Shown: positions 1-9,472, counted from the stretch's first letter. The stretch is 64,000 nucleotides of DNA from Ascarosepion bandense (GCA_037127315.1 JBBBDQ010001122.1:4530501-4594500); one strand, 5' to 3'. Translations and numbers: made by a program. The notes: a model not told the origin generated them from the letters alone.

Positions 1-1346
1 GTTTGTTTGTTTTTTTTTGTCTTGTTTTGTTTGTTTGTTTTTTTTTGTCTTGTTTTGTTTGTTTGTTTTTTTTTGTCTTGTTTTGTTTGTTTGTTTTTTT
101 TGTCTTGTTTTGTTTGTTTGTTTTTTTTTGTCTTGTTTTGTTTGTTGGTTTTTTTTTGTCTTGTTTTGTTTGTTGGTTTTTTTTTGTCTTGTTTTGTTTG
201 TTTTTTTTTTGTCTTGTTTTGTTTGTTTTTTTTTTTGTCTTGTTTTGTTTGTTTTTTTTTGTCTTGTTTTGTTTGTTTTTTTTTTGTCTTGTTTTGTTTG
301 TTTGTTTTTTTTGTCTTGTTTTGTTTGTTTGTTTTTTTTGTCTTGTTTTGTTTGTTTGTTTTTTTTGTCTTGTTTTGTTTGTTTGTTTTTTTTGTCTTGT
401 TTTGTTTGTTTGTTTTTTTTGTCTTGTTTTGTTTGTTTGTTTTTTTTGTCTTGTTTTGTTTGTTTGTTTTTTTTGTCTTGTTTTGTTTGTTTGTTTTTTT
501 TGTCTTGTTTTGTTTGTTTGTTTTTTTTGTCTTGTTTTGTTTGTTTGTTTTTTTTGTTTTGTTTGTTTGTTTTTTTTGTCTTGTTTTGTTTGTTTGTTTT
601 TTTTTGTCTTGTTTTGTTTGTTTGTTTTTTTTGTCTTGTTTTGTTTGTATGTTTTTTTTGTCTTGTTTTGTTTGTATGTTTTTTTTGTCTTGTTTTGTTT
701 GTATGTTTTTTTTGTCTTGTTTTGTTTGTATGTTTTTTTTGTCTTGTTTTGTTTGTATGTTTTTTTTGTCTTGTTTTTGTCTTGTTTTGTTTGTTTGTTT
801 TTGTCTTGTTTTGTTTGTTTGTTTTTGTCTTGTTTTGTTTGTTTGTTTTTGTCTTGTTTTGTTTGTTTGTTTTTGTCTTGTTTTGTTTGTTTGTTTTTGT
901 CTTGTTTTGTTTGTTTGTTTTTGTCTTGTTTTGTTTGTTTGTTTTTGTCTTGTTTTGTTTGTTTGTTTTTGTCTTGTTTTGTTTGTTTGTTTGTTTTTGT
1001 TTTGTTTGTTTGTTTTTGTCTTGTTTTGTTTGTTTGTTTTTGTCTTGTTTGTTTGTTTTTGTCTTGTTTTGTTTGTTTGTTTTTGTCTTGTTTTGTTTGT
1101 TTGTTTTTGTCTTGTTTTGTTTGTTTGTTTTGTTTGTTTGTTTTTGTCTTGTTTTGTTTGTTTGTTTTTGTTTGTTTTGTTTGTTTGTTTTTGTTTGTTT
1201 TGTCTTGTTTTTTTTGTCTTGTTTGTTTTGGTCTTGTTTGTTTGTTTTTTGTTTGTTTTTGTCTTGTTTTATTTGTCTTGTTTTGTTTTTTTTGTGTTTG
1301 TTTGTCTTGTTTTTTGTCTTGTTTTTTTTTTTTTTGTCTTGTGTGT
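1..1346. repeat. T/G-rich minisatellite, 27-nt then 24-nt unit
   Basis: The core unit is GTCTTGTTTTGTTTG followed by TTTG and a run of T. Successive GTCTTG motifs are 27 nt apart at about 313-560 and 24 nt apart at 779-1000. A block at about 645-765 carries a TATG variant in successive units. The + strand has almost no A, so all three forward frames stay open and yield Phe/Leu/Val/Cys-rich translations that are not proteins. The array probably continues beyond the window's left edge. Confidence 0.97.
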
Positions 1347-1803
1347 TTCAAAGACACTTAAGCTCTGCGTTAAAGACGAGATTTTTAATTCTTAGATCAT
1401 GTAGCAATGCGATAATCTCACACATACGTCTGAAACTGCATGACCTAATTTCTACCATGTTGTTTAGATTTAAACGAAATCTCTATTCGCAAGTCGCTGT
1501 GACCGTTTCGAAGTAATTAAAATATCAACTGAATAAATGCTGAATTTAAGTACTTGAATTTATTTATTTATTTGTACTTAAAATGTCTCAGGAGATTTCG
1601 AAAATTTATGAAAACACATTTTTGCATGAGGGGGTGTATTCAAATATTGCTGAGTCGTTTGGATATTGGAAGAAATTCTGGTAAAGCAACAATGGCAAGC
1701 ATAAGAACAGATGTTATAGCCAGAAACAAAAAAAAAGATGCCAATCATTTATTGGTACCAGACGAAACCCGATTGATGGTATGCCGCCTTCATTATGGCT
1801 ACT

Positions 1804-1912
1804 GCAGTGGTTCTCAACTTTTCTTTACCCTAACTCATCATCTCTAAAAACCTTATCTCTACCAAGTGACATATAATAAGAATTTTAGAGATGATGAATG
1901 AGGGTAAAAAAA
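1804..1912. mobile_element. Hairpin with hAT-like terminal motif
   Basis: CAGTGGTTCTCAACTT at 1804 resembles the outer end of hAT-type MITEs. Inside it, ACCCTAACTCATCATCTC (from 1827) has its inverted partner at about 1883-1905, separated by roughly 35 nt. No clear target duplication was seen, so the boundaries are uncertain. Confidence 0.3.
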
Positions 1913-2126
1913 AAAGCGAGCTCGTATTCACGTGGAGATATTAACTTTTCTTAAGTCAAAACTGCATATATACAATAGTATTATTTAATTTGAGAATTTT
2001 ACAACTTTTTAAAATCTCTCTCTCATATATCCAATTGCTTTTTACCTAGGATTGAAACCCGACCGAATTGGTGCAGGCGATTCGACGTCTGAGTTATGGG
2101 CGCTCGGTAGAAGGTGGCAGACTTTT

Positions 2127-2163
2127 AACGTGTGAGATATATATATATATATATATATATATG
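2127..2163. repeat. (TA)n microsatellite
   Basis: An uninterrupted TA dinucleotide run. Confidence 0.95.
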
Positions 2164-2221
2164 TCACACACTTCTTTGCAGAAGAAGGCCAGATTTTTGT
2201 GTATTTTATTTCCGTTATGTG

Positions 2222-2506
2222 TACCTAAGCTGCGGTGTAATGTACTTCAACTCGGAATGAGAAATCGGAGAGCCGATTTCGAATTCCAATCGAATTCGCT
2301 TACCCGCAAATAATCTCGGGGAAAGTATTAATGCATCTCTTTCCCTCCCCTATAGGCTGAATAGCAGGACAGATTGGTTTTTGGCAAGAAGTCTTCTGCA
2401 GAAAGAAATGGCAACCTAATGTGGAAAAATCTTCTGCCTAGACAGGCATGTATCGAAAGAGATCGCCGAAGCGTGTATCACGTACGGCAATTGACTGATG
2501 TCTAAG
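2222..2506 (+). mobile_element. SINE-A copy, diverged
   Basis: This copy runs from TGCGGTGTAATGTAC to CACGTACGGCAATTGACTGA. It keeps the B-box region (CGAATTCCAATCGAATTC), the mid-region ATAGGCTGAATAGCAGGACA and the 3' signature GCGTGTATCACGTA. The family is defined at 7017-7328. Confidence 0.85.
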
Positions 2507-2937
2507 CTAACGCTTTGCAATGGGCCCGTATGTCATTAAGGCCATCTTCACTTTTCCAACCCCTCTTACATATGTGGCAAACAAAGTTTCTGTTTTGGCA
2601 ACTTAGCTGTGTACAATTCTGTGATGTTTGAGTCCCGCAACAGACTTACAAAACCTTGTCACAAAATTCGCACAATTTGCATATCTTTATGGTAAGGTTG
2701 CATTCACAGGAATTTGACCTCTTGCGTGATCTCGCGTGACGGGCTAAACCAGCCACCGAGTGTTACCTTTCTACAAATAAAGTGAGTTGGTCTCCTAATA
2801 GTTCAGGGACACATTTTATTTCTCCCTTCTTAAAATTCTCCTCTATTAACATGGCGCCAATGGGCGAAGACCATGTGTAATGCCATATGTACATGCATAC
2901 ATACAAATGTTTTTGTATGAATCATATGTATTAAACA
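2507..2937. other. No feature recognised
   Basis: This is non-repetitive sequence by eye. I see no convincing ORF, RNA gene or repeat family. Confidence 0.4.
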
Positions 2938-3147
2938 GGATGTACGTTGTGGTGCAGTGGATATCGGCTCGGAACGAGAAATCAGACAGCAGAGTTCGAA
3001 TTCCAGTTGAATTCATTGCATTCACATTCGCGCAAATACCCTTGGAGAAAAGAATGAATCTCTCCAGCTATTGGTTAAATAGCAGGACATATTGGCAACA
3101 TGATCGCCTAAGCGTGCATCACGTATGGCACTTAACTGACTGATGTA
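2938..3147 (+). mobile_element. SINE-A copy with internal deletion
   Basis: The head is well kept: A box in GGTGCAGTGG and B box in GAGTTCGAATTCCAG. The sequence then jumps from AGCAGGACATATTGGCAAC to ATGATCGCC, so about 100 bp of the usual body is missing. It ends with the family's CACTTAACTGACTGATG. Confidence 0.88.
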
Positions 3148-3280
3148 TTAAACCGCACACATACACTTCTTACTTACTTGAAAAAATGACTGTTAACAAC
3201 TCTGTTGAATTTCCCTGCTTAAAAATAAGATTGCTACTGTCGATAATACAAATTTATAGAGAAATGTTGGCCTATCAAAC

Positions 3281-3490
3281 AGGGTGTCCATAAAGTCAGT
3301 GAGCACATTAAAGAATGTATCACTTTATTTGTATTTCGATATAAATAATTTCTAAAACGAATTAGAAAGTAAATCTATATTTTTTAGGGTTTTATTGAAA
3401 TTTTATTTAAGTTTCCACATGTCCTCCATCATTAGCAATAGAAAGGGTAATACGATTTTGCAGTTCACGGAAAACACTTGCCAATTGATT
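3281..3490 (-). pseudogene. Mariner/Tc1-type transposase C-terminal remnant
   Basis: On the minus strand a short reading frame ends at 3407-3409. It translates to NQLASVFRELQNRI followed by TLSIANDGGHVET. This resembles the usual C-terminus of mariner-family transposases, which tends to end in a G-G-H-x-E type motif. Beyond it, at 3281, lies GGGTGTCCATAAAGTC, which looks like a mariner terminal repeat. The N-terminal and catalytic parts are absent. The upstream end is lost at a perfect 14-bp palindrome (3493-3528) with a T-run loop. Confidence 0.6.
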
Positions 3491-3711
3491 AACAGTAAAT
3501 CACATTTTTTTTTTAATGTGATTTACTGAAAATCCCGCGAAAATATGTGACTTTTGGTAAGATTATTTTTAGTCTGGTTTATGTTTCTGGATTTATACGA
3601 AGGAGAAAGTTTTGGAAAAGTAATAATAAAACACTGGGACAGACACTTAATTGTTTTACGTATCTATTTTATAAGTGGCACCAACGTTAGCTTTCTGACT
3701 ATATTGTTGTT

Positions 3712-4090
3712 CTTCATGTGCCGTGTCCCTTCAGGACATACGCGATCATGGTCTTTCACTTAGCTCTGTCGCTTGTCGCTCTCAATATTTTTTCTCTTGG
3801 TATTTCTTCTAAGTCCCGCTCCGTCAACCATTGGCTCAGATCTAACAAGTACGTCTCGCGCTGCTTACCCCTGTCTCTCCTTCTCTTTATTCGATCTGTG
3901 GGTATTAAATTCTTTAGTATCAGTTTTCTTCTCGTTTGCATCCTTTCCAACACCTCATCATTGCACACGTGCTCCGTCCGTGGTATCCTCAGCATCCTTC
4001 TGTAAAACCACATTCCTGCTGATTCAAGCCTTTGCTTCATCCTTGATGAGATCGTCTAGCATTCACTTCCTTACAGAAAGATATATATAA
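3712..4090 (-). pseudogene. RTE/BovB-like LINE, C-terminal ORF and tail
   Basis: A minus-strand frame at 3756-4040 encodes the tail of a non-LTR retrotransposon polyprotein. Visible motifs are ESAGMWFYRRMLRIP, then an Asn/Asp-Glu-Val-Leu-Glu-Arg-Met block, a basic RRRDRGKQR segment and a closing Ile-Leu-Arg-Ala-Thr-Ser-Asp-Arg. The RRGRQR-like basic segment and the terminal Asp-Arg occur in BovB-type RTE elements. The tail has the family's GTGCCGTGTCCCTTCAGGAC (read on +). The reverse-transcriptase core and endonuclease are missing, and part of the expected IRKRQLKFLGH segment is deleted. Confidence 0.8.
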
Positions 4091-4608
4091 CATAGCAATC
4101 CAGCACTCTTTTCTTTTGTTTCTAATGAGATTTTCCTGTCTAAAAATTTCGTCCAGTTAACTGTCATAATTAAGAATTGTGCGGGGTTATATTACTAAGA
4201 CTAGCTTGCTTTGTTTCTTGTAAAATATATATTAAAATAGTGTAATTACACATTGGGGTTAGATATTTTTAATCGTTGTCCCTCCCACCACTACTCACAC
4301 ACACACACACCATGTACATATGGGAACTAGTTAGGACTTCATAAAGACAAAGAATGGTAATTAAGAATGTGTTTTGGCTTACGGAATACAGTGGTATGTT
4401 TGGTCAGTAGTTGTGGCCAGCTAAGTATAACATATGACAAATTGAAGACCATCCTTCCATTATCCCCGCCTTTTTAGTCTCGTGCCACATTTTTGTATCT
4501 TTGCAAGATAAATATTGCTTTCCAACTGTGTAACCCGGTTTCGAATCTCACCATAGTCGATTTATCAGAGAGGTGCTTTTTTTTTTTTTTTTTTTTTTTT
4601 TTTGGACA
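4091..4608. other. No gene; tRNA-like fragment and T run
   Basis: At 4541-4557 the + strand reads ACCCGGTTTCGAATCTC, a B-box-like sequence from a tRNA-derived element whose 5' part I cannot define. A pure T run follows at 4577-4603. The rest is unassigned. Confidence 0.4.
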
Positions 4609-4985
4609 ACTAGCATTATAGTCGGGCGTTGCTCGGGTGCAATGAAAGTTTTAAAACTAATCCATGGTCCGGGAGCTCACACTCTTTGGAAGTTGGCACG
4701 AACGACTTAAACGCAATAGTTGCTTCCAGTTAAAACAAAACCGTAGACTGAAAGAAAAATGAATGGATGTAAATCAAATTTTTAGTTTCCTGGTATCGAT
4801 ATCAAATAGGATTTTTTTCATCGTAAACTGGATTTTGGCTAAATAAGTCCTCTGAGTAAATGGTATCATGGCTGAGACTAAGTACTACAATTATACCTAC
4901 TTAGAGCCAAACCCGAAGTAAAAACTAAAATAAAAGGGCTGAAAAAAAATACAGGCATACAGGCAGATAAACAGACACACACATA

Positions 4986-5019
<34 letters not shown>

Positions 5020-5300
5020 CTGCACTATTGTAAGAACTGCAACCTTGAAATTTCTTAATATAGTTTGTCTATGAGTGTATCAAATTTGATTAAAATCGGA
5101 CCACTCCTTTAATAAGTCGATTTGTTCGATTTTCGATATTTATCGGGGGTACCTCGACACAAAACCTAGCTAAGAACACTCGCAGACGCTTATAGTACAA
5201 CTGTGTAAATTTTCAAGAAAATCGGTCCAGCCGTTTCGGAGTCTATAGGTAACGAACACACACACATACACACACAGTTCCATTTATCAATCAGTTTAGA
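4609..5300 (-). mobile_element. Helitron-like non-autonomous element
   Basis: Read on the minus strand it begins TCTAAACTGATTGATAAATG and ends with a GC-rich hairpin region, a short spacer and CTAG followed by T. An A precedes the 5' TC. A 5' TC, a 3' hairpin plus CTRR, and insertion between A and T are Helitron hallmarks. The interior holds a CA/TA microsatellite and the conserved block AATCGGTCCAGCCGTTTCGG (+ strand). No Rep/helicase coding is seen. Other copies lie at 14409, 25052, 28497, 42294, 49345 and 60414. Confidence 0.65.
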
Positions 5301-5914
5301 TATCGAGCAATGGGATAATCCTAGTGAGCGGCGCCGTTTGGAAAGTGCCTGAAAACGATACCACAGGTTTATATAAACCTTGCGAATGAAAATGTGTAGA
5401 CGAACCGGTTCGGAAGCCGTCGATGCTTGGCACGAAATCAGAAATCATCGTGACTGAGTCTTCGAGTGAACTGATCTCGTTTGAACTGGTGATCACGCCA
5501 ATTGATTCTCTCTGCCTAGTTGCAGTCTGTATCACAAATTAACTTTCTCTGGATGTTGAACAAATAAAAACATATCTGAGCTGGTGTTACGTATCAAGTG
5601 TAACAAAAGAAAAAAATATTAACCATAATTCAGTTAAATCACAGACAAATATTTAATTTACAAAAACATTAAATAAAAATACTTACAAATATAAAGTTTT
5701 TTGCATTCATATAGGAAAGTTTACTGCTGGCAATGGCGGGTAAGTGTTACGTAGGATAAGGAAGGTGTCAAAATATCTTTACCCAGTTAAGATAGCGAAG
5801 AAGTTAAGTGCTATACTTTTAGGAAATCCTCAAATGCGTATATAAAGAATATTTTTAAATTTGGTCAATGAAAGAGTCAAAAATATCTATTTACCCTTTA
5901 CATGCGGTTCTCTG
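5301..5914. other. No recognised gene; one open frame
   Basis: A 79-codon minus-strand ORF (5296-5535) lies in a locally GC-richer patch but shows no motif I recognise. The rest, to 5914, is AT-rich and unassigned. Confidence 0.3.
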
Positions 5915-6214
5915 TCAGGTTTTAGTTGGCAACCTACTGCGGGATAATCTTTTCCTCAGTCATGTCTCTTTCGAGATTTTTTTTTTATTTTAATCATATC
6001 ACCCCGAGCAAGGCAGTAACGCCACTGATGTTCAGGGGGCTACGTAATAGTGAAAAGATCAGAAAAGAGAAAGCCGGAAACCATATCCTAAACAGGGAAC
6101 AAGGGATGAGCCTCTTAACCTGTTCAATAGACATGGGTGGAGTGTGAACCGGGCGATAGATAGATCTATCTACTCCCAAAGCGTGTATCACGTATGGCCC
6201 TTAACTGACTGACC
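5915..6214 (+). mobile_element. SINE-A 3' part split by an insertion
   Basis: The SINE-A 3' region (GTTGGCAACCTACTGCGGGA to CTCTTTCGAGA) stops at about 5976. It resumes at about 6177 with AAAGCGTGTATCACG and ends in CCTTAACTGACTGA. The interruption is the SINE-B element at 5975-6175. Only the last third of SINE-A is present. Confidence 0.85.
5975..6175 (-). mobile_element. SINE-B, full-length, inside SINE-A
   Basis: Read on the minus strand it starts GGGAGTAGATAGATCTATC. It continues with CCGGTTCACACTCCACCC and GAGGCTCATCCC and ends in ACTGCCTTGCTCGGGGTGA followed by ATATGATT and an A-rich tail. Both edges are fixed by the host SINE-A, so this copy defines the family at about 200 bp. Its last 45 or so nt match the 3' end of the LINE at 40360-41105. 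Confidence 0.8.
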
Positions 6215-6731
6215 CAGTTGCTGCGTAAGCGGTAGCTGGGGAAATATTTGAACCTTGAACCGGGCGTCCGCGCTCGTGTTCCCCACTTCTGTCTGTCTGT
6301 CGTCAATATATCTCAAGACCCGCTAGATGGGTTCTGGTGAAACATTCAGGGATGATTGGCACAAACTGGTTAGATTTTAGGTTTGATCCTTTACGGGATA
6401 AAATCTTTGGTTAGTTTTTCCGCTTTTAATAATAAAATCAAAACTTCGCTTCTCAAATGACAAATAATGAATTAGCTTTCCTACATCATTTCAAATAATG
6501 AATTACTTCCCCTGTTTCATTTTAAGCGTGCACTTAATTTTGAGAGCGGTCGAGTTCATTTCTTGTATTTTCACACTTGAGAGCATTGCCGTTATTCTTT
6601 CTCGTTTTAATTGTGTCTTGCTAATCGTTGAGATGATGTCAGTCTTCCCTTGAGGGAGGTTTGTAGTCTTTGACTGCTCTTTCTGGTTTTTCTTTATTAT
6701 TTTAGAAGCTGGGAATATTATTATGTTTATT
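6215..6731. other. No feature recognised
   Basis: Unique-looking sequence with no gene or repeat family that I can identify. Confidence 0.4.
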
Positions 6732-6891
6732 CAGTTAAGTGCCATACGTGATACACGCTTTGGCGATCATGTCTCAAAAGAGACATGACTGACTGGGCAA
6801 AAGATCGTCTCGCAGTAGGTTGCCATTTCTGCGGTAGACTGGTTGCCGACCAAGGCTATAGAACCTAATCTGTCCTCATAGCTAGAGGGAG
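6732..6891 (-). mobile_element. SINE-A, 3' half
   Basis: On the minus strand this covers the SINE from GGTTCTATAGCCTTGGTCGG to CACGTATGGCACTTAACTG. It breaks off at CCCTCTAGCTATG and is followed (toward higher coordinates) by the hairpin at 6916-6975. The same arrangement recurs at 39572-40148. Confidence 0.85.
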
Positions 6892-6915
6892 AAGATTTAT
6901 TATATTACTAAGTAG

Positions 6916-6975
6916 TAATTAGTGGGGAATCAGTTTCTTACTTCATAGCAAAAGAAAACTGATCCCCCACTTTAT
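6916..6975. mobile_element. Short palindromic MITE-like hairpin
   Basis: The left arm AGTGGGGAATCAGTTT (6921-6936) pairs with AAACTGATCCCCCACTTT (from 6956) around a loop of about 20 nt. Closely related hairpins occur at 16416-16475 and 39760-39812. Confidence 0.6.
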
Positions 6976-7016
6976 GTCCAGTAGAAGCCTTAATTGTTTC
7001 CACCTATCATGATCAG

Positions 7017-7328
7017 TCAGCCAGTTAAGTGCCATACGTAATACACACTTTGGGCGATCATGTCTCGAAAGAGACATGACTGACTGGGCAGAAGATTATC
7101 TCGCAGTAGGTTGCCATTGCTTTCTGCAGTAAACTGGTTGCCATCCAAGGTTATAGAATCCAATCTGTCCTATTATTTAACCCATAACTGGAGGGAAGAG
7201 ACGGATTATTACCTTTCGCAAGGGTATTTGTGTGTAAGTGAATGCAAAGAATTCAACTTAAATTCGAACTCGGCTCTCCGATTTGTCGTTCCGAGTCGAT
7301 ATCTACTGCACCACAACGCACATCGGAG
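7017..7328 (-). mobile_element. SINE-A, full-length reference copy
   Basis: On the minus strand it begins TGCGTTGTGGTGCAGTAGAT. The A box is TGGTGCAGTAG (usual copies GGTGCAGTGG) and the B box lies in GAGTTCGAATTTAAG (usual copies GTTCGAATTCC). That is the spacing expected of a tRNA-derived Pol III promoter. The body carries GGGTTAAATAATAGGACAGA and CTTGGATGGCAACCAGTTTA, and an inverted CTCTTTCGAGA motif near the end. The 3' end is CACGTATGGCACTTAACTGG, with no poly(A). More than twenty copies or parts lie in this window. Confidence 0.92.
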
Positions 7329-7755
7329 TAGCTGTCTGTTTATCTAATGTTTATTAGGTGGTGTTAATGTCTGGAAAATATTTTTAAATTGTTTTTCGGG
7401 ATGCGTCTCAAAATCAGCTAAGTCGAGTCACTACAAGTAAAGTCTATACAAAACATACTAACACTGAACTTTCAAATGAAATCCAGTTCATTACTCGGCA
7501 TCTAATAGGGAAAATGAGGTTTGAAATATTAAAACAAGGGAAATATGGTATCAAATAATGGAAAGGTTTACACAGTTTGTGCACAAAAACAGATGCAACT
7601 TTTCATATGAACTCTAAATAAATGCATAAGCCCAGATGCTTAACCGAAATTTTAAACCCCATCTAGCAATATGACTAGTAAGAAAATGGGCGTACAAATA
7701 AACAGCTGAGTACGATACAAATAATTTTAGTTCGACCGTACTAATAATTCTATTT
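7329..7755. other. No feature recognised
   Basis: AT-rich unassigned sequence between two SINEs. Confidence 0.4.
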
Positions 7756-8000
7756 GCCACCGCTTGGGAATACCAGGTGCTGTGAGCTTGGATGTGCGGG
7801 TGACATAATGGATAATGGTTTGGAATTGTTAATCGGAGTGCCGAGTTCCAATTCCAGTTGGGTTTGTTATATTCACTTATGCGCTTAAAGGTATGAATCC
7901 ACTTCTTTCACCAGCTATAAGTTAATTAGTCAGACTTGTATCACTAAACAATTATTTTAAAAAAAAGTTTTAGAATTTAAAAATAATTTCTGGCTTTAAA
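7756..8000 (+). mobile_element. SINE-A2 variant with 5S rRNA-derived leader
   Basis: The first 35 or so nt (CGCTTGGGAATACCAGGTGC, then TGTGAGCTTG) are the 3' end of a 5S rRNA. A tRNA-like head follows directly (TGCGGGTGACATAATGG, then CCGAGTTCCAATTCCAG) and the SINE body. This variant ends differently from SINE-A, with ATAAGTTAATTAGT and an AT-rich tail that is shared with 13499-13740. Confidence 0.75.
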
Positions 8001-8047
8001 TAACATACAAATGTTTGATAAACCGTAGAAAACGAATCGATCATTTC

Positions 8048-8110
8048 TATGTGCCGTGTCTCTTCAGAACGTGAGTGATCATGGCTCTCCACAATTTACT
8101 TTTCCTCAGC
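8048..8110 (-). mobile_element. RTE-like LINE 3' end fragment
   Basis: ATGTGCCGTGTCTCTTCAGA followed by GTGATCATGGC is the terminal signature of the RTE family at 3712-4090. Only the last 60 or so bp remain. Confidence 0.65.
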
Positions 8111-8141
8111 GTAAGTTTTTTTTTTTGGGGGGGGGGGGGGT
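8108..8141. repeat. Poly-T/poly-G run
   Basis: About a dozen T are followed directly by about 14 G. The G run could hinder polymerase, and its length may be unreliable in an assembly. Confidence 0.9.
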
Positions 8142-8285
8142 CAATCTTATTTTATGTTTGCAGCCATTTACACGAGCTTGTTAGGTAGATTAACCATACG
8201 ACTACGAGATATTGATTGCATACATATTTTTCTATTCGCTCGACGTTGCTTAACGTAAACGGAAAATACCACTAAGTGCTGGTTA

Positions 8286-8588
8286 TTTGGGGGGGGTTGT
8301 TTTTTGTGTGTTTTGTGCTTTTTTGTGTGTTTTGTGCTTTTTTTTGTGCTTTTTTGTGTGTGTTTTGTGTGTGTTTTGTGTGTGTTTTGTGTTTTGTGCG
8401 TGTTTTGTGTTTTGTGCGTGTTTTGTGTTTTGTGCGTGTTTTGTGTTTTGTGCGTGTTTTGTGTTTTGTGCTTTTTTTTTGTGTTTTGTGCTTTTTTTTG
8501 TGCTTTGTGCTTTTTTTTTGTGTGTTTTGTGCTTTTTTTTTGTGTGCTTTGTGCTTTTTTTGTGTGCTTTGTGCTTTTTTTGTGTATT
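8286..8588. repeat. GTTTTGTGC minisatellite
   Basis: Irregular tandem copies of GTTTTGTGC with variable T and TG spacers, including five successive GTTTTGTGCGTG-type units near 8380-8460. The + strand lacks A and the minus strand lacks T, so long low-complexity frames arise in both directions (Cys/Phe/Val on +, Lys/Thr/His/Gln on -). They are not genes. Confidence 0.93.
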
Positions 8589-8589
8589 G

Positions 8590-9180
8590 TTCGCTATCAC
8601 CTCATGCAAAGCAATAAAGCCACTAAGAAACAAAAGGGTTACAAATAGTAGAAAGATAAGGAATATAAGCATTAATAATAAGAGGAATGAGTAATAATAT
8701 AATAATAATATAATAATATAATATAATAATAATAAGAGGAATGAGTAATCAGGAGGACAGCAGCTAGCGATTGACATTACATATAATCTTTTGCAGCTTG
8801 AAGTTGGCTGGAAAAAATAGAGCAAAAAAGGGACTTCCACAAGCGAGAAGTTCGATTAAGGAAACAGCTAGCATCGAACTTACAACTACATCTAGACAGC
8901 TCATTGATGAGATCTCGACGCCAGTCTAGTACTGCGCTTAAATTAAAAAAAAAGTCTAGGCACCTTAACGAAGGTCTTATCTAAAATACTATGAAAGTAT
9001 TTACAGAGAAGACACAGACAACATTACAGCAGTTAGAAAGTGACTGAATCCGGAGCTGCAAGATCAGGACCAGTAATATTGCTAATTCTTCTTTGGATTT
9101 TATCAAAGACATCATGGTAAATAACAAGCGCACGCACCAGGCCGTTTGTGACAACAATATTCTAAGCATTAGATTATGTC
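8590..9180 (-). pseudogene. Jockey/CR1-like LINE, decayed 3' end
   Basis: The minus-strand tail reads GCTTTATTGCTTTGCATGAG followed by GTGATAGCGA, a diverged form of the LINE terminus. Further up are remnants of the C-terminal coding region: the segment at 8985-9015 matches the one behind SLCLFYKYFHGF in better copies, and 9040-9180 matches the Arg-Arg-x-Asn-Ile-x-Gly-Pro region. Many frameshifts are present. A TAA-rich microsatellite (about 8695-8740) interrupts the 3' UTR. Confidence 0.6.
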
Positions 9181-9189
9181 CTATACAAG

Positions 9190-9308
9190 GCTTACGGCCT
9201 ATCTCGTTGAATACACCTCTTCTCGCTCGATCACCGAAGTTAAGCAATGTTGAGCCTGGTCAGTACTTAGATGGGTGACTGCTTGGGAATACAAGACGCT
9301 GTAAGCGT
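9190..9308 (+). other. 5S rRNA-derived sequence (119 nt)
   Basis: GCTTACGGCC at the start pairs with the 3' end GCTGTAAGCG as 5S helix I. Internal-control-like blocks are easy to see: CGAAGTTAAGCAATG, GTCAGTACTTAGATGGGTGA and TGCTTGGGAATAC. Length and order match a complete eukaryotic 5S rRNA. The left half is substituted (ATCTCGTTGAATACACC) and no T terminator follows. It runs straight into a SINE-A head, so I read it as the leader of a SINE rather than a working 5S gene. Confidence 0.85.
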
Positions 9309-9472
9309 ATAGTGACGGATGTGCGTTGTGGTGCAGTGGATATCGGCTCGGAAAGAGAAATCGGTGAGCCGAGTTCGAATTCCGGTTGAATACCCTGCAT
9401 TCACTTAAGCACTGGTACCTTTGGGCAAGGTATTAATCCGTCCCTTCCAGTTATGGGTTAAATAACAAGGGT
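9190..9472 (+). mobile_element. Chimeric 5S-tRNA SINE
   Basis: The 5S-like unit (9190-9308) is joined by about 8 nt to a SINE-A head (GTGCGTTGTGGTGCAGTGGA), its B box (GAGTTCGAATTCCGG) and the 5' half of the SINE body, ending near GGGTTAAATAACAAGG. The same 5S-to-head junction occurs at about 7790 and 48154, so the fusion belongs to the element and is not a chance neighbour. AmnSINE1 of amniotes is a known analogue with a 5S plus tRNA head. Confidence 0.75.

Larger units (their letters stand above)
1347..2219. other. Intergenic/intronic, no gene recognised
   Basis: This is mostly unique AT-rich sequence. An ORF at 1554-1847 has no recognisable motif. The minus strand at about 2040-2066 carries a B-box-like GGGTTTCAATCC, possibly the end of a tRNA-derived SINE. 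A (TA)n run lies at 2127-2163. Confidence 0.5.

Noticed and set aside
3..1516. Three overlapping 450-500-codon forward ORFs
   Set aside because: They arise because the T/G minisatellite lacks A and so has no stop codons. The translations are Phe/Leu/Val/Cys periodic and all three frames are open at once.
1554..1847. 97-codon ORF
   Set aside because: No motif, no splice or codon evidence, and it overlaps a hAT-like hairpin.
5296..5535. 79-codon ORF in a GC-richer patch
   Set aside because: Composition is suggestive, but there is no recognisable motif and no convincing splice sites; it partly overlaps a Helitron-like end.
8276..8840. Long ORFs on both strands over the GTTTTGTGC repeat
   Set aside because: Same low-complexity effect. 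The minus-strand Lys/Thr/His/Gln-rich frame is the complement of the repeat.
9190..9308. Functional 5S rRNA gene
   Set aside because: Substituted left half, no T terminator, and direct fusion to a SINE head that recurs at other 5S-derived pieces.
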